64,000 nucleotides of DNA from Przewalskia tangutica (lineage: Eukaryota > Streptophyta > Magnoliopsida > Solanales > Solanaceae). Below are positions 35,691-48,590 of this stretch, in pieces. Made by a program: the position numbers and the translations under genes. The notes under the pieces were generated by a model, which was not told the origin of the DNA, made no database searches, and saw only the letters and a program-made list of their open reading frames with translations. How positions within the stretch are numbered: position 1 is the stretch's first letter; the number at the start of each line of letters is the position of its first letter. The stretch is from assembly GCA_029844215.1 (NCBI GenBank), contig CM056718.1, positions 84,246,764-84,310,763 on the forward strand, read 5' to 3'.

Positions 35691-37705
35691 AAGCGATTTA
35701 GCAAAAGTAACACAATCAGCGAGAACGCGTGCGTGGAATTTCTCCATCATCGCCGGCATGTCAAGTAAGTTCTCAACTACCAACCGACCCTCTATCGAGA
35801 GACGCGGTAACACAGAAATACAACACTTGTACAACAAAGGCTAAAATCACAAGCATAGGCAAGTTTCACACAACTCAAAGTACTTTCACACAAGCCACAC
35901 AATACCCGTAGTATAAAAAAATCGTGACTATCTTTTTAAGTAAACAAGACACTTCCCTTTGTAAAATCAAGTAACAAAATTATTTTCCAAACGTTCTAAT
36001 TTGCCTATTTTAACCTGCTCAAGTCTCTTATTTTTGAAAGGTTTCATAACGTTTAGTTTTAATATCTTTTAAAACAATTGAGTAACATATGTCATCTATG
36101 TGAGTAGTTTATTCTTGTTTATAACGATCTTATTACAACCATGATCTAGAAAATGTAATATCATTTTGTCTCATCTTAGCTTCTATGCGGATGGAGGTTT
36201 CTCTGGTTTTAATACAACACATCATTATTCAATACATTTTCCTTTATTAACGCTGCAGTGGTCTGTCGATACATATTCTGATTCCCGAAATCAGTAAAAC
36301 ATTATCCCTTTAAAAACCAAGTACTCATTACTCACGAATGAGGTTTCACACAAACATTCACATTAAAACAAATAAGTTAAGTCTCTTATCTTATAAGATC
36401 AAGTCTCTTAACTTCTAACATCAGTAAACCATTTTCTTTACCTCTCTTAAGACATTATACCTAACTCCCCATGAAGCTAGTATAACTCTTTTTAAAACCT
36501 TTAAAACCAAGTGTTACTCTCCCTTCAAAACGATTTATAAAATCTTTTGAAATACATCAAGTTCTTTATTATAACTAGCCAGTTATAATTCACATCAGTT
36601 ACCTTTTAAAACCACAAAGTATTTTCTTACCTACATAAAGCTGTTATAACCAACTTCCCATAAAGCCGTTATAACACTTTATGTTTTAAGAACCATCAAA
36701 CACAGTTAACACATGTACGTCTACCGTACTACATAGTTCACACATATCATGCTAGAAGAGATAGGAAGAGGTTCACATACCTCGCGGCGAGTATCGACAA
36801 TAAGCAAAATGCTCCAAGTACTACAACCTTGCTAGCCCTTTCCACTCCTCAAGTAGAATACGCTACTCATAGTACTTTCACCTAAAAAGGCCACAAACGT
36901 CTATTAACTTCAAAACACAAGGTTCCATGTTCTCTGAGAAAATTCGGCACCTCTCCCACAGCGTAAATCTCTCTCTCTATCGAGGCCGCTACAAGCCAAC
37001 CAGTGGGTTTATACGCCTAACCGGACGTGTACAATTCTACTCAAGAACTACACAAGTCTCTGCAATACAGTCTATGTAATTACGATTCGATTCGATTCTA
37101 TTCTTCAGCTTAAGTCAAAAGACATTGCGAATACTAAGTATAGTTCCATATATAGTATACTTCAACTATATATTCTAACAAACATGTAATTTCCAATTAC
37201 AATAGAGGACAAGATAATTACCTCGATAAGCCCAAAATTATCCAAGTTATAATGTCGATCTGAGCAAGGTTTAGCTCACTCCGTGCGCTCAAACCACTCC
37301 AAACAACCCTTAGAAGTTCTAACCAACTTCTACTCAAATACTTCAACCAACTATGAAGATTTCCTTAGGGTTTCGGTTTGAGATTAAAGGACAAAAGGTA
37401 GTATTTCCGGGCTCTACGTATAGAGGTAACTTTTGAAATACTACTAGGTAAAGGCTAAGGTATTTTGGGCATTATAACAATACTAGGAGAGTATTTCTAT
37501 ACCACAAAAGGGGGGTATTATACGAAAGCAACTAGGCGAGGGGTACCCATTAGCACTTCCCAAGGGGAGGGAGGCTCTCGGCCACAAGGCCACTCAAAGG
37601 GGGAGGGGGGAAGGCTTAGGACGAGAACACTCAAGAGGGGAGGGAGAGTTTTCAAGGCTTAGACAAAGTGAGGAGTGGATGAATAAGTTCATCACTAAGG
37701 GGGGG

Positions 37706-37713
37706 TATTTATA
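37706..37713 (-). promoter_or_regulatory. TATA box of S1
   Basis: TATAAATA on the minus strand, about 720 bp from the LTR start because the U3 contains an extra upstream module of about 300 bp. Confidence 0.65.
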
Positions 37714-38426
37714 GCACAAGCCAAGGCCAACCAATGGCCAAGATCATGCCAAGTGCAAGGCAAGTGTAGGGCCAAGATTAAGCCAAGTGCACCCTAATCC
37801 CTACTCCACAAAACATGCCACAAAACAATGCACCAAACAAGGCCAAAACAAGGCACAAAACAAGGGAGGAAGACGTCCCCCCCTTGCCTACCCAAACCGC
37901 CACTTGAGGGTGACAAGTGTCACCCTCTCATTGGCCCAAAGATGTTCCGTCGCTCGGAAAAATCCGCAAAAATACAAAACGACATAGTCGGAATTTTCCC
38001 CTCGCAAGTTATGCAAAACGTTTCGTCGAAAAACGACTCTAATCGGGTGTTGTGCACAAAGGTAAATTCGGCCAAGGGTGCCACATGGGGGTGAAAAGTG
38101 TCGCCCCGATTCGCCGAATATTTCGTCTTCCGAAAATATCCAAAATACCGGAAATCTCAAAAACAAAGCGGGCCCCACAAAACCGTAAATTTCTCCCGTG
38201 GGCCCCACGTGACCATTTCCGAAAATAAAATCTCAAAATTCTAATATAATTTAAGAAGCCCATATACCAAATCTGGGAAACCAATTCTCATTAACGAACC
38301 TTTTTCTTCACAAAAAAACCGGAAACTTTTCCGTCGAAAACTCACATATTTCTTTCTTTTCAAAATTTTTGCCGTACTCTCGTACGTACGTCCTCACATA
38401 CATACCCTGCACTACGGGGTATAACA

Positions 38427-38722
38427 GTAGGCTTGGGGCATGGAAATGGCCTTAAATTGGTCGATATTGTAACTCCAAATTTGGAGGCCAGAATCAGTAT
38501 GAAGGTTATGTACATATGCTAAAACAAGTTTGAAAGTACGGAAAGAGAGCAACCAAGTGTAAAGAATAGAGCCTGAATCCATAAGAACCTTTCGAGGTAG
38601 CTACACCCTTGAGTGATTGGGTGGTAGCTGAGTGGGTATATAAGATTTGCCAGGTGATGATACAGTCGTCAGACCCTAGCAGACCTAGTAGAGCTGGATA
38701 TGACAGACCTACAGGTCATTAT
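38427..38722 (+). pseudogene. R5 protease segment, decayed
   Basis: After the duplicated GTAGG the plus strand becomes clearly similar to the protease end of R7: 'ESIRTFEVA' (about 38580-38610) and 'VYKICQVMI' (about 38636-38662), matching 'ESIDPFEVA' and 'VYRACPVTI' in R7. It stops at 38722, where a type-B LTR begins. At the R7 site hit by S3, this copy is uninterrupted. Confidence 0.65.
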
Positions 38723-39489
38723 TGTCACACCCCGAACCCCGGGCCAGTGACTGGTGCCCTACCTGGGCACCCTCCTATTCATACAATACAATATATCACG
38801 GAAGATAAATAACACTCGTTTTTCCCCTCTTAAAACCAAGGCAAAGCCGATAAGGCTGCCATAATATAAATCACCCAAAAAGGGTCTACACTATCCAATA
38901 ATGTAAATACAACTCTAGCCAATCCAGCCCACATATGAATACAGACCTCTAAGATTTTGGACAAATACTATGACGGGACAAGACCCCGCCGTACCTCTGA
39001 ATATACCTATCCATAATGACAAGCTCCAGAACATGGAGCTATCCTAAAATGCTGAACAAGGATCCCAAGCTCACGGATCCACAACTGTGTACCTAGACCT
39101 GCGGACATGAACGCAGCCCCCCGAAGGGGGTCAGTACAACAGGTACCAAGTATGGAACGAAAATACAGCACAGTAAACAAGATCATAACTGTACAAAAGA
39201 ATGACAGGGGCAAGTATGAAAATCAAATACCAGATCCTACCGTGTCATATAAGAATCAGAGCCAACTGTACCTTGTATCACTGTACTACTATAACACCGT
39301 ACCACTTTCACATATGAAAGCCATGTCAAGATCAGGGACACCTGCCCTCAGCATATAATATCACAGAAGCATGCTCGTGGAATACAACATCACTGCCAGC
39401 ATGTAACAAGCATAATATATAACCAGTTATGTAAAAGTTAGGGACACATGCCCTCAAAGTCATTATACAATTCTAACCATGGGTCTATT

Positions 39490-39700
39490 TCACCCGCATA
39501 GGTCACGTGGACCCGCATGAGACAATTTCCTCGCATAGGACTGTTTCACCCGCATAGGTCACGTGGACCCGCATGAGGTATTCCTCGCATAGGACTATTT
39601 CACCCGCATAGGTCACGTGGACCCGCATGAGGTATTCCTCGCATAGGACTATTTTACCCGCTAGGACTATTTCACCCGCATGGACCCTGTGGGCCCGCAA
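39490..39700 (-). repeat. Minisatellite in type-B LTR, 59-bp unit
   Basis: Units containing CATAGGTCACGTGGACCC near 39498, 39557 and 39616, with a degenerate fourth near 39678, joined by GCATGAGGTATTCCTCGCAT. It is related to the shorter repeat in R5 (33358-33485). Confidence 0.85.
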
Positions 39701-41197
39701 TGAGTATATCCGCCATACTCGCATCATGGGTAGCAAATCTATGGAAATGTATAATGTCTTGGTGGTTTGCCCCGCAATTATACTCAGAAGGTGTATAACA
39801 TCTTGGGGGGTTTACCCCGCATTTATACTCATAACACTAGCACCAATGACTATCATGAAAAACATATACAAGTTAAGATAATCCTTGACTCTCATCATCA
39901 TAAAATGAATAAACCATTATTTTAGCAAACCAAGACAATATCATGCCTTTCCTTTTTAACAAACCAAGACAATTTCCATGCCTTCCATTTTAAACAAATC
40001 AAGATAATACCATGCCTTCCTTTTCAACAATTCAAGACACTTACCATTTAAGCAAGACAAAGTACTATCAAGGCACTAACACACTTTGCATCACTAAGGA
40101 TTAAAGTCCATTTCGACAATGTACGTGAGCCGTACATTCACTTTATAAACTAAATTTCCATTTTAGGAAAACCCAAGTACTACATGTATCGTTAGGAAGT
40201 AGGATCCAATACATGTATCATTTTGAAACAATCATTTAGGAGATCGAGACACTTATCATTCCAAGTATCTTTCTAAGATATGATTTTGGCAAATCAAGGT
40301 ACTAGACCTCACGTGCTACTTTAAAACATCTTTGAACATCAAAGTGCCACATATCATGTATAATATTGAGGACTTAATCATGGACATTCTCACACGATTT
40401 CCTTAAAACATTTTAAATCATCCCTTGACTTTCCACAAAACTTGTTATAACAACTTCCCATAAAGTCGTTATAACCACCTTCATTTTAGAAAACTAAAGT
40501 ACTACCACGTCTTTCCTTTTAATACAACCAAGGCATTATCATATCATGTAAGGGAATTGAACCCAAAGTACTTTGTACATCTATTCTTTATAAAAGAATC
40601 GTTTCATGAAATATTAGGGCGTTGGACCCAAAAGTACTTTCACTATTAAAACCAAGTTACTTACACTTTTAAACTCAAGTAACTTATACTTTTAAAACCA
40701 AGTAACTTATGCCTTTAAATCAAGTCACTTACTCTTTCCAATCAAATCATTTATTCTCTTTAAGTCATTCAAGTAACTTATACCTTTAACTCAAGTTACT
40801 TCCCCTTTCAAAATCAAGTAACATATACTTACAAAATTAATACTTTTATGAGCCGTGAATAGGTTATACTCGTTTATAACGATCTTGTTAAATTAGCCAT
40901 GATCTAGAAAATGTAATACAATTTTGTCTTATCTTAGTTTCTATGCAGATGGAGAATTCTACTTATTTCAATATAATTGATTGTCGATACATTTTCATTA
41001 ACGCTACAATGACTTGTTCGATATCTATTCTCATTAGTGTAGTAAATTAGCAAGGTCACTCGACTCCAATACTTCCTAACGACTTTTACCAACATCCCCC
41101 ATAAGACTTGGTAAGAACTTATGAATATTCTAGACATGCTTTTAGCATAAAATCAATAGCATGAATACTTCCTATGACAAGGAAAGTATACTCAAGA

Positions 41198-41420
41198 ACA
41201 AGTCATGTATACTCCTAACAACAAGGCAAGTATACCTCAAATATCCAGTCATGTATACTCCTAACAACAAGGCAAGTATACTTCAAACAACAAGTCATGT
41301 ATACTCCTAACAACAAGGCAAGTATACTTCAAATATCAAGACAAGTATACTCCTAACAACAGGGCAAGTATACTTCAAATATCAAGTCATGTATACTCCT
41401 AATAACAAGGCAAGTATACC
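41198..41420 (-). repeat. About 45-bp tandem repeat in type-B LTR
   Basis: Five units with TGTATACTCCTAACAACAAGG and GCAAGTATAC near 41203, 41249, 41296, 41344 and 41390. A second, independent array in the same LTR, not found in the other LTRs here. Confidence 0.85.
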
Positions 41421-43573
41421 ATAAAATACTCATGTCTATAGAAAGAAGAAGTTCACATACCTCGTGACGACTAACCAATACGACAAGTAGCAAAATGCTC
41501 CAAAGTACTTCACTTCATCGGCTATTCCTTAAGCCAAGTAGACTCTGCTACACGTAGTACTTCAATCTAAAATGGCCATAGTACTTCTATCAATATCATA
41601 CTTACTATTGTAAGACTTATACCAAATAATTGCCCTCTAATTCTACGGAAAATCGGGCAGCACTTCCTTTGTTTCTACGTACTTTTCCACCTTTTCTAAG
41701 GTATGTATTCATCAACCAACAGGCCACATTTAAGGCGCAACAAACAGTTAACCAAAGGGGATTACACGCCTAACTGGACGTGTAAAATTCTGCCCCACAG
41801 TCCGCAAAACAGTCCACAATTAATCCATTATTAAGTGTACAATGTGAAGCCTTTAACACCCTTATTATTTAGGACTTCCATTAGCCAACTACTACATTAA
41901 TCATGCATGTTTAGGGGATGATTTTCCAGCATAATAACACCCCAAAAGAGTCCATAAAACGACACAACGACGTCTAACAGTTTTAGGCAGTTTTCGGCTA
42001 ACAACAACTACAACAATACAAAGTCCTTTTCCTTAATTCCTTTTAACCCAATTCTCATTCCAACATGTTATATAAGTTATATAATCTATATCCAACAATA
42101 TTTCCTTCATTATATAACATGCAATACGTGAAAATAACGACAATAAAAATCAACAAATCTATTGTCGACAAAAGTGCTACTCTCGGCCCACTCTTCCAAA
42201 GTAGGGCATGCACACTTTTTTTTCCATATCTTCCTTAATACAAGTTCATCTATATACTATAACAATGAGTAATATCCAATTGCTGCGGAAAAAGAAGAAT
42301 CATTACCTCATTTTTGTTCCCAAAAACGTCCCGGGCAGAATGCTACGTTTTGGTCCGCAGTTTTCGTTTCGCTCCACTTATTCAAGTTCCAATCACATAT
42401 ATGTATCCTATACAACCTTAGGAGCAACTTATCTTCACGTTTCACTTCCAAAAAGTCGACGGAAACCCATAGGGTTTCATCACCATTCTCGGCCCAATGA
42501 AGATTTGAGGTTAGTGGTATGTTATCTTGGATAATCACTAGTTTAGGGACCCTAATCATGTGTTAATAAATTAAATTGGAAGGTTTAAGAAATTTTGTCC
42601 AAGAATCTTAGCCAAAACCGAGAGCAACAATATAGAGAGGAGAAATATATTTCTTGAAAATGTTCTAAGTGTTGGAAGACTTGTCTTCCACCTCATCTCT
42701 TGTATATATAATATATCTCTAAGGTTGGATGCTTGACAAGTGTATGGCCTTATGTGTAGCAAGACAAGTGGAGTTGGACCCACCTCCACTTGTCTCTAAA
42801 ATATCTAAAATGGTCAAAGTCTTCCAAGACCAAGACAAGGGGGTGGAGGTGTGCCACGTGTCACCCTACCATTCTTCTAAAATATTTTCACCGTCCAAAA
42901 AGTCCATAATTGGCCAAAATATCGAAAAACTTGTGGGCCCACAAAATTATAAAATTTCCCGGGTGGGCCCCACATAAACCTGTCAACCGGTCCGGGTTGA
43001 CCGAACCGACCAGTTGACCGTGGATTTTAGGGCCGGCGGGCCGGTAAGGGCATCTGGGTTGGGGTTGGATTGGCCTCAACCCCAACCCGCACGTTATAAA
43101 AAAACGGTGGGCCGTGCGAAGCGGTTCCATTCTGGGTTAACCGGACCGGACCGATAACAAAAAAATTAAAAATTTTGCCCAAACGGTATTATTACCGTTG
43201 GGCTTGGGAAGAGGGGAGGCGGCATGGCAGCGGTCATTCGGCCCTATTTTTTTGTTTTTTGTTTTTTGTTTTGTTTATTTATTTATTTTAATTCCATTTT
43301 TACCCTTTAAAAATCGATAAATTCTCTACATTTTCTTCATTTTTATCACACAATATTTCTCTCAATTCTCTTATTCTCATACTCTCTTAATCATCTTTAT
43401 TATCAATTTTCAAGTTATTATTATTATTAGTTTTCAAATTCAAAGTAGCAAGACGCCTTGAGGCTTGAGCTTGAGTTTCTATTGAATTCAATCCGGTTTG
43501 GTACACTCGTTTCATTCTCTAATTATTTTATTAAATTGTCATATTTATTTGTTGATTATTTAAATATTTTATA

Positions 43574-44771
43574 ATGTCTTTACTAAGGGGAATTGCGTCG
43601 GGACTGCACCGTAAATCTAGTTCAAGGGGTAAAGAATCTGTAGGTTATTCATCATCTAATCAAAATATAGATTATGATCAAATGCAAGAAGATTTTGGAA
43701 TAGAAGATAATGAATGTGATAACGTTCAATTAGATAATATTGTTGAACTTGAAGAACAAGAACCTCCTACACCTACTAGTGTTCCTTCTGTCAATGTTGG
43801 TACTGCTAGTGGTAGCCGTAGTCGTAGACCTCCTTTACCAGAACCAGTAGCAAGAAAAAAAAGGAGTAAAGTGTGGCTCTTTTATGATAAAGTTGTGGGT
43901 ACTGATAGAGTTAAATGTAATATTTGTGGGAAAACTTATAAACATAAGACAGGGGGTGGTGACGGGGGGACGGGCACTATAACTAGACATATAAAATTCG
44001 ATCATACGACACAATGGAATGTCGTCCCTGATTTAGAACCCGGTCAACAACAACAACTTAATCCATTAACTGGGGGTTGGCTAAGTACGATCCAAAAAAA
44101 ATCGCATTGAATTAGCAAAAATGATTGTCGGAGGTTGTTTGCCTTTTTCTTTTGCTTCTTCTTCATATTTAATTACATATATTCAAAGAGTATATAATCC
44201 TTTTTTTAAAGGTGTTCCTCGTAGTACTACTAGAGCCGATATTTTTAGACTTCATAATGATTATGTTATTTTCTTGCAATATTTGTTTGCTAACCTTCCA
44301 TGTCATGTTAGTTTTACTTGGACATTGGACATTCATTGAACGGTTATGATTATTTAACAATTACTTGTCATTGGATTGATGAAAATTTTAGAATGGAAAA
44401 ACGTATTATTGCTTTTGCGTATGACGAGGATCAAAGTCATACTGGAAAATATATAAGCGAAACTATTTGTTTTTATGCCCAAAAATATAATCTTTATAAT
44501 AAAATACTTTGTGTATCATTCGATAATGCATCTAATAATACTGCTGCTGTAGATCTTTTAAAAGCGGAAGTACAACCACCACTTCCTGATATATTTCATG
44601 TTCGTTGTGTTTGTCATATTTATAATTTAATTGTTAAAAGTGGTCTTGATTTATTTTCACCTGAAATAAAACTTGTCAAAAGAGCTGTTGGAGTTATTCA
44701 GGGTAATAATAGGAAAAATAGAATTATAGAATTTAAAGAAAAATGTAAACAATTTAATTTGAGACCTAAAT
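43574..44771 (+). pseudogene. hAT transposase, N-terminal two thirds, frameshifted
   Basis: The first frame (43574-44110) gives an acidic N-terminus, a Ser/Arg/Pro segment and a BED zinc finger at about residues 99-145 (Trp101, Cys115, Cys118, His139, His144). A slip at an 8-A run (44094-44101) moves the frame to 44121-44339 ('KMIVGGCLPFSF', 'YIQRVYNPFF'). A second slip near 44320-44340 leads to 44318-44771, with 'GYDYLTITCHWID', 'SFDNASNN' (catalytic Asp region) and 'RCVCHIYNLIV', the Cys/His signature of hAT cores. It would bind hAT ends and excise the element; as written it is dead. Confidence 0.85.
44767..44771. other. Target site duplication TAAAT, left copy (S2)
   Basis: TAAAT before S2 and again at 48318-48322 after it. 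Confidence 0.95.
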
Positions 44772-45399
44772 TGTCACACCCCGAAAATCGGGCCCGTGAC
44801 TGGTGCCTTACCCCGGGCACCCTAGTGATACATACATCAGAGAAAATCAGCGGAACATAAAACATGAGTCATTTAACAAGAGATATAATAAATGAATAGG
44901 CCAACCAAAACAGTTGCCTTAGTATCTATATAAAACCTGAACAGTTTAATCCTTTTACAACCCTGCCCACAACAGTACTACAGACCTCTAAGATATACAA
45001 TGACTATGACGGGACAGGGCCCCGCCATACCCCTGAATGTACAAGAATCTACAACTCAGGGAACACATACCAAAAGATAAGCCTCCGGAGAAACGGAGCT
45101 TCACGTCTGTTGGCTGTGATCCTAGAGCGAGGATCCACGGCCGATGTACCTTTACTGCGGCATGACGCAGCCCCGAAGGAGGTCGATCTAACAGTACCAA
45201 GTATGTGAAGCATAATCTCAGTAAATGAAATCATAACGATCTATACAAAGCAGAGACATGTATGATAGCCAAACTACGACACCACATATAACGATTATAT
45301 CAAGTCGTGGTCTCACGCCACAACATCAATCATGCGTGGAATACCTTCCTCATCTGCGGCGATCGATGATATGATAACAACAAGACAGCAATCCAAATG

Positions 45400-45715
45400 G
45401 AAGCATACGCGTGCGCTACGCATCGTGTCAGTATGTCCAAAGGGAAACAATAAGACAACTGTCCAAATGGACGCATACCCGTGCGCTACGCATCGTGTCA
45501 GTATGTACAAAGGAAACAATAGACAGCATTCCAAATGGACGATACCCGCGTGCGCTACGCATCGTGTCGATATGTCCAAAAGGAAATCACAAGGCGATAA
45601 TCAAATGGAAACATACGTGCGCTACGCGTCGTGTCGATATATCCAAAGCGATTAACCACAAGACCTTAACCAAAATGGAAGCATACGTGCGCTACGCATC
45701 GTGTCGGTATGTCCA
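45400..45715 (-). repeat. Minisatellite in S2, about 70-bp unit
   Basis: Five units with GTGCGCTACGCATCGTGTC near 45410, 45481, 45549, 45618 and 45688. Same monomer as S1 but one unit more. Frames 45313-45579 and 45332-45725 are repeat artefacts. Confidence 0.88.
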
Positions 45716-47626
45716 AAGCGATTAATAACAATAATACTATCAGCGAACGTGCGTGGAATTTCTCCGTCGCAAGACGCGTCCAAGTAAGTTCTCAACTACC
45801 AACCGACCTCTATCGAGAGCGGTAACACGTAAACACAACGCTTGTACAATAAAGGCTATCATCACAAGCATAGGCAAGTTTCACAACAACAAGCATAGGC
45901 AAGTTTCACAACAACAAGCATAGGCAAGTTTTCACAACTCAAAGTACTTTCATTTTATGCCAAAGTCCGGGTTTTAACCCCAAAGTACTACATACGTTAA
46001 GTTCTTTTAAAAGAGATCCATTACTTTTATAAAAGTCACCGATACGTAGTATTAGAATGACCAACCCACCTTCCTTTTCAAAATCAAGTAACAACATTCT
46101 TTTCCTAAGTTCGGTTTGCCTAGTTTGATTACTCAAGCTTCTCATTTTCAAATGGTTTCATAGTTCCCAAACTTAATCACTTGATTCCTTTTAGAACAAT
46201 TGAGTAACATATGTCATATACGTGAGTAGTTTATTCTTGTTTATAACGATCTTATTACAATGACCATGATCTAGAAAATGTAATATCATTTTGTCATCTT
46301 AGCTTCTATGCGGATGGAGGTTTCTGGTTTTAATTCAACACATCATTATTCAATACATTTTCCTTTATTAACGCTGCGATTGGTGCAGTCGATACACATT
46401 CTGATTCCGAAATCGGTGAAACATTATCCCTTTAAAACCAAGTACTCATTACTCACGAATGAGGTTTCACACAAACATCCACATTTAAAACAAATAAGTT
46501 AAGTCTCTTATCTTATAAGATCAAGTCTCTTAACTTCTAACATCAGTAAACCATTTTCACTTACATAAGGTCGTTATAACTAACTTCCCATAAAGCTATT
46601 ATAACCCCTATATTTTAAACCAACCAACTCATTTAGCACATGTACGTCTACCGTACTACATAGTTTACAAAACATCATGCTCGAAGGATAGGAAGAGGTT
46701 CACATACCTCGCGACGAGTATCGACAATAAGCAAAAAGCTCCAAGTAACTACAACCTTGCTAGCCCTTTCCACTCCTCAAGTAGAATACGCTACTCTTAG
46801 TACTTTCACCTAAAAAGGTCACAAACGTCTATTAACTTCAAAACACAAAGTTCCATTTCTCTACAGAAAATTCGACAGCACCTCCCCCATGGCGTAAATC
46901 TCTCTCTATCGAGGCTGGCTACAAGCCAACCGAGGGGTTTACACGCCTAACCTGGCGTGTACAATTCTACTCAGTATACTACACAAGTCTACTGCAATAC
47001 AGTCCTATGTAAATACAGTTCAGTTCTTTTCTTTATTCTTCAGGCTTAAGTCAAAAGACATTGCCGCAGTACTAAGCTTAGTTCTATATATAGTATACTT
47101 CAACTATATATTCAACAACATGTAATTTCCAATTACAAATAGAGGGACAAAAATATTTACCTCGACAAGCCCAAAATTATCCAAGTTAAATGTCGATCCT
47201 TAGCAACGTTTAGCTCGACTCGGTGCTCCAAACAACCCTTAGAAGTTCTAACCAACTTCTACCTAAATACTTCAATCAAACAATGAAGATTTCCTTAGGG
47301 TTTCAGTTTGAGACCAAAGGGACAAAAGGTAGTATTTCCGGGCTCTACGTATAGAGGTATCTTTGGAATACTACAAGGTACAAGGCTAAGGTATTTGGGC
47401 GTTACAACAATACTTGGAAGACAACTTTCTACCAAGGGGGGGGGTAGGCTCGGCCACACCACTGGGAGGGGAGGAACCTCTCGGCCACAAGGCCACTCAA
47501 AGGGGAGGGTTTCTCGGCGAGGGCCTTTACTAGGGAGGGGGCTCTTGGGCGAGAGTCAAACAAGAGGAGAGAGGAAGGATAGCAAGACTTGGAACATTTT
47601 GGATGAATGAAGTCTTGAAGCCGGGG

Positions 47627-47634
47627 TATTTATA
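47627..47634 (-). promoter_or_regulatory. TATA box of S2
   Basis: TATAAATA on the minus strand followed by CCCCGG, about 690 bp from the LTR start, downstream of the doubled U3. Confidence 0.6.
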
Positions 47635-48322
47635 GCAAAACCAAAGCCAACCAATGGCCAAGATCAAGCCATGTGCAAGGCAAGTGTAAGGCCAATATCA
47701 AGCCAAGTGCACCCTAACACTACTCCACCAATCCCTCACAAATATCTACACAAATATCTACCACAACTTGCCCCTCCATTCGGCCCTAATTCAGGCCTCA
47801 AGTCCACCAATGAGAGTGTGCCAAGTGCCGCCCTCTCGTTGGTCCAAAATGGTCCGTCGCTCGGACAAATCCGCAAAAATACCAAACGACCTCGCCGGAA
47901 GTTTCCGCCGCAGCTACGAAAACGTTTCGTCAAACGACTCAACCGTGTTGTGCACAAAGGTAAAATCGGCCAAAGGGTGCCACATGGGGTGACACGTGTC
48001 GCCCCGATTCGCCGAATATTTCGTCTTAGAAAATATCCAAAATACCGAAATCTCAAAAACAAAGCGGGCCCAAAATCAGTAAATTTCTCGTGGGCCCACG
48101 TGACCATTTCCGAAAATAAAATCTCAAAATTCTAATATAATCTATGAAGTCCAAATACCAAATCTGGGAATCCAATTCCCATTAACGAACCTTTTTCCTT
48201 CACAAAAACCGGAAACTTTTCCGTGGAAAAATCACCTCTTTCTTCCTTTCCAATCTTTTTGTCGTATTCTCGTACGTACGTCCTCGCATACATACCCTGG
48301 AACTACGGGGTATAACATAAAT

Positions 48323-48590
48323 TCATGCCAGAAGAGATTATTACACGGTGGAATTATACTTATTTATTTTTAAAAGAATGTTATAAGTATAAAGACCCCA
48401 TAACACATGTTGCAAATGCGCATTGTAAGAACGTGATGTATATGTTAACCGACGAACATTGGAAATCAATTGGTGAACTTTTAAAAAATTTACGTAAATT
48501 TTACACTGCAAATCGTTGAATTTTCGTGATCTTATTACCCAATGATTTGTAATGCTTTAGCTCATATAATTTGAAATTTCATATTTACTT
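48323..48590 (+). pseudogene. hAT transposase, continuation after S2
   Basis: It continues the frame that ended at 44771 (first full codon is the ATG at 48325) and reads to 48519. It contains 'TRWNYTYLFLKECYKY', the conserved Arg-Trp-Asn block of hAT transposases, and 'LTDEHWKSIGELL'. A stop follows 'FYTANR'; in another frame 'NFRDLIT' continues, so a frame slip near 48510 is likely. The rest is cut off by R6. Confidence 0.8.

Larger units (their letters stand above)
34787..38426 (-). mobile_element. S1: solo LTR (3.64 kb) in R5
   Basis: TGTCACGACCC to GGGGTATAACA with perfect GTAGG duplications and no internal region, so it is a solo LTR left by recombination between the two LTRs of a former element. 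It carries the TATA box (37706-37713), a 70-bp minisatellite (35440-35690) and a doubled U3 (inverted repeats at 37906-37927 and about 38087-38106). It groups with S2 and S3. Confidence 0.95.
30950..38722 (+). mobile_element. R5: decayed gag-pol LTR element split by S1 and by a type-B LTR
   Basis: 5' LTR 30950-34140, primer site, leader and degraded gag start to 34786, solo LTR S1, then 38427-38722 ending in the protease, where another LTR interrupts. It starts TATTACACCCC (TG changed to TA) after TTAAT, the expected target duplication. It is the most decayed of the elements with an internal region, so probably older than R3 or R7. Confidence 0.75.
38723..42975 (-). repeat. Type-B LTR (-), truncated on the right by a hAT element
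   Basis: Starts TGTCACACCCC inside the R5 protease (left flank ATTAT) and resembles R5's LTR read backwards: the two 3' hairpins (38969-38990 and about 39098-39130), the repeat slot and the U3 with ACACGTG-like CCACGTGTCACCC (about 42853). The terminal 200-odd bases expected before GGGGTGTAATA are missing; from about 42976 the sequence is hAT-like. Whether it is solo or part of a full element cannot be seen. Confidence 0.75.
44772..48317 (-). mobile_element. S2: solo LTR (3.55 kb) inside the hAT transposase
   Basis: TGTCACACCCC to GGGGTATAACA flanked by TAAAT. It has the S1-type layout: 3' hairpins (45006-45028 and about 45155-45183), a 70-bp minisatellite, the 25-bp array (45865-45930), TATA box (47627-47634) and doubled U3 (about 47812-47834 and 47985-48004). 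Removing it and one TAAAT copy keeps the transposase frame. Confidence 0.95.
42976..48590 (+). mobile_element. hAT (Ac-like) DNA transposon, interrupted, right end not seen
   Basis: GC-rich sequence with repeated CCGG/GGGTTGG motifs (about 42980-43145), typical of plant hAT subterminal regions, is followed by a TC-rich leader and a transposase with BED finger and hAT core. Exact left terminus, inverted repeat and 8-bp duplication could not be fixed. It is interrupted at 44771 by solo LTR S2 and cut at 48590 by R6; the C-terminal dimerisation domain and right terminus should lie beyond the window. Confidence 0.75.

Noticed and set aside
35262..35768. 168-codon frame with repeated 'RYASCRYVQK' motif, and similar frames at 45313-45725
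   Set aside because: Produced by the 70-bp LTR minisatellite of S1 and S2; unit number and frame differ between the two copies.
42976..43150. Definite hAT left terminal inverted repeat (for example TAGGGCCGGCGGGCC near 43028)
   Set aside because: Plausible by sequence style, but the right end is outside the window and the matching inverted repeat and 8-bp duplication cannot be checked.
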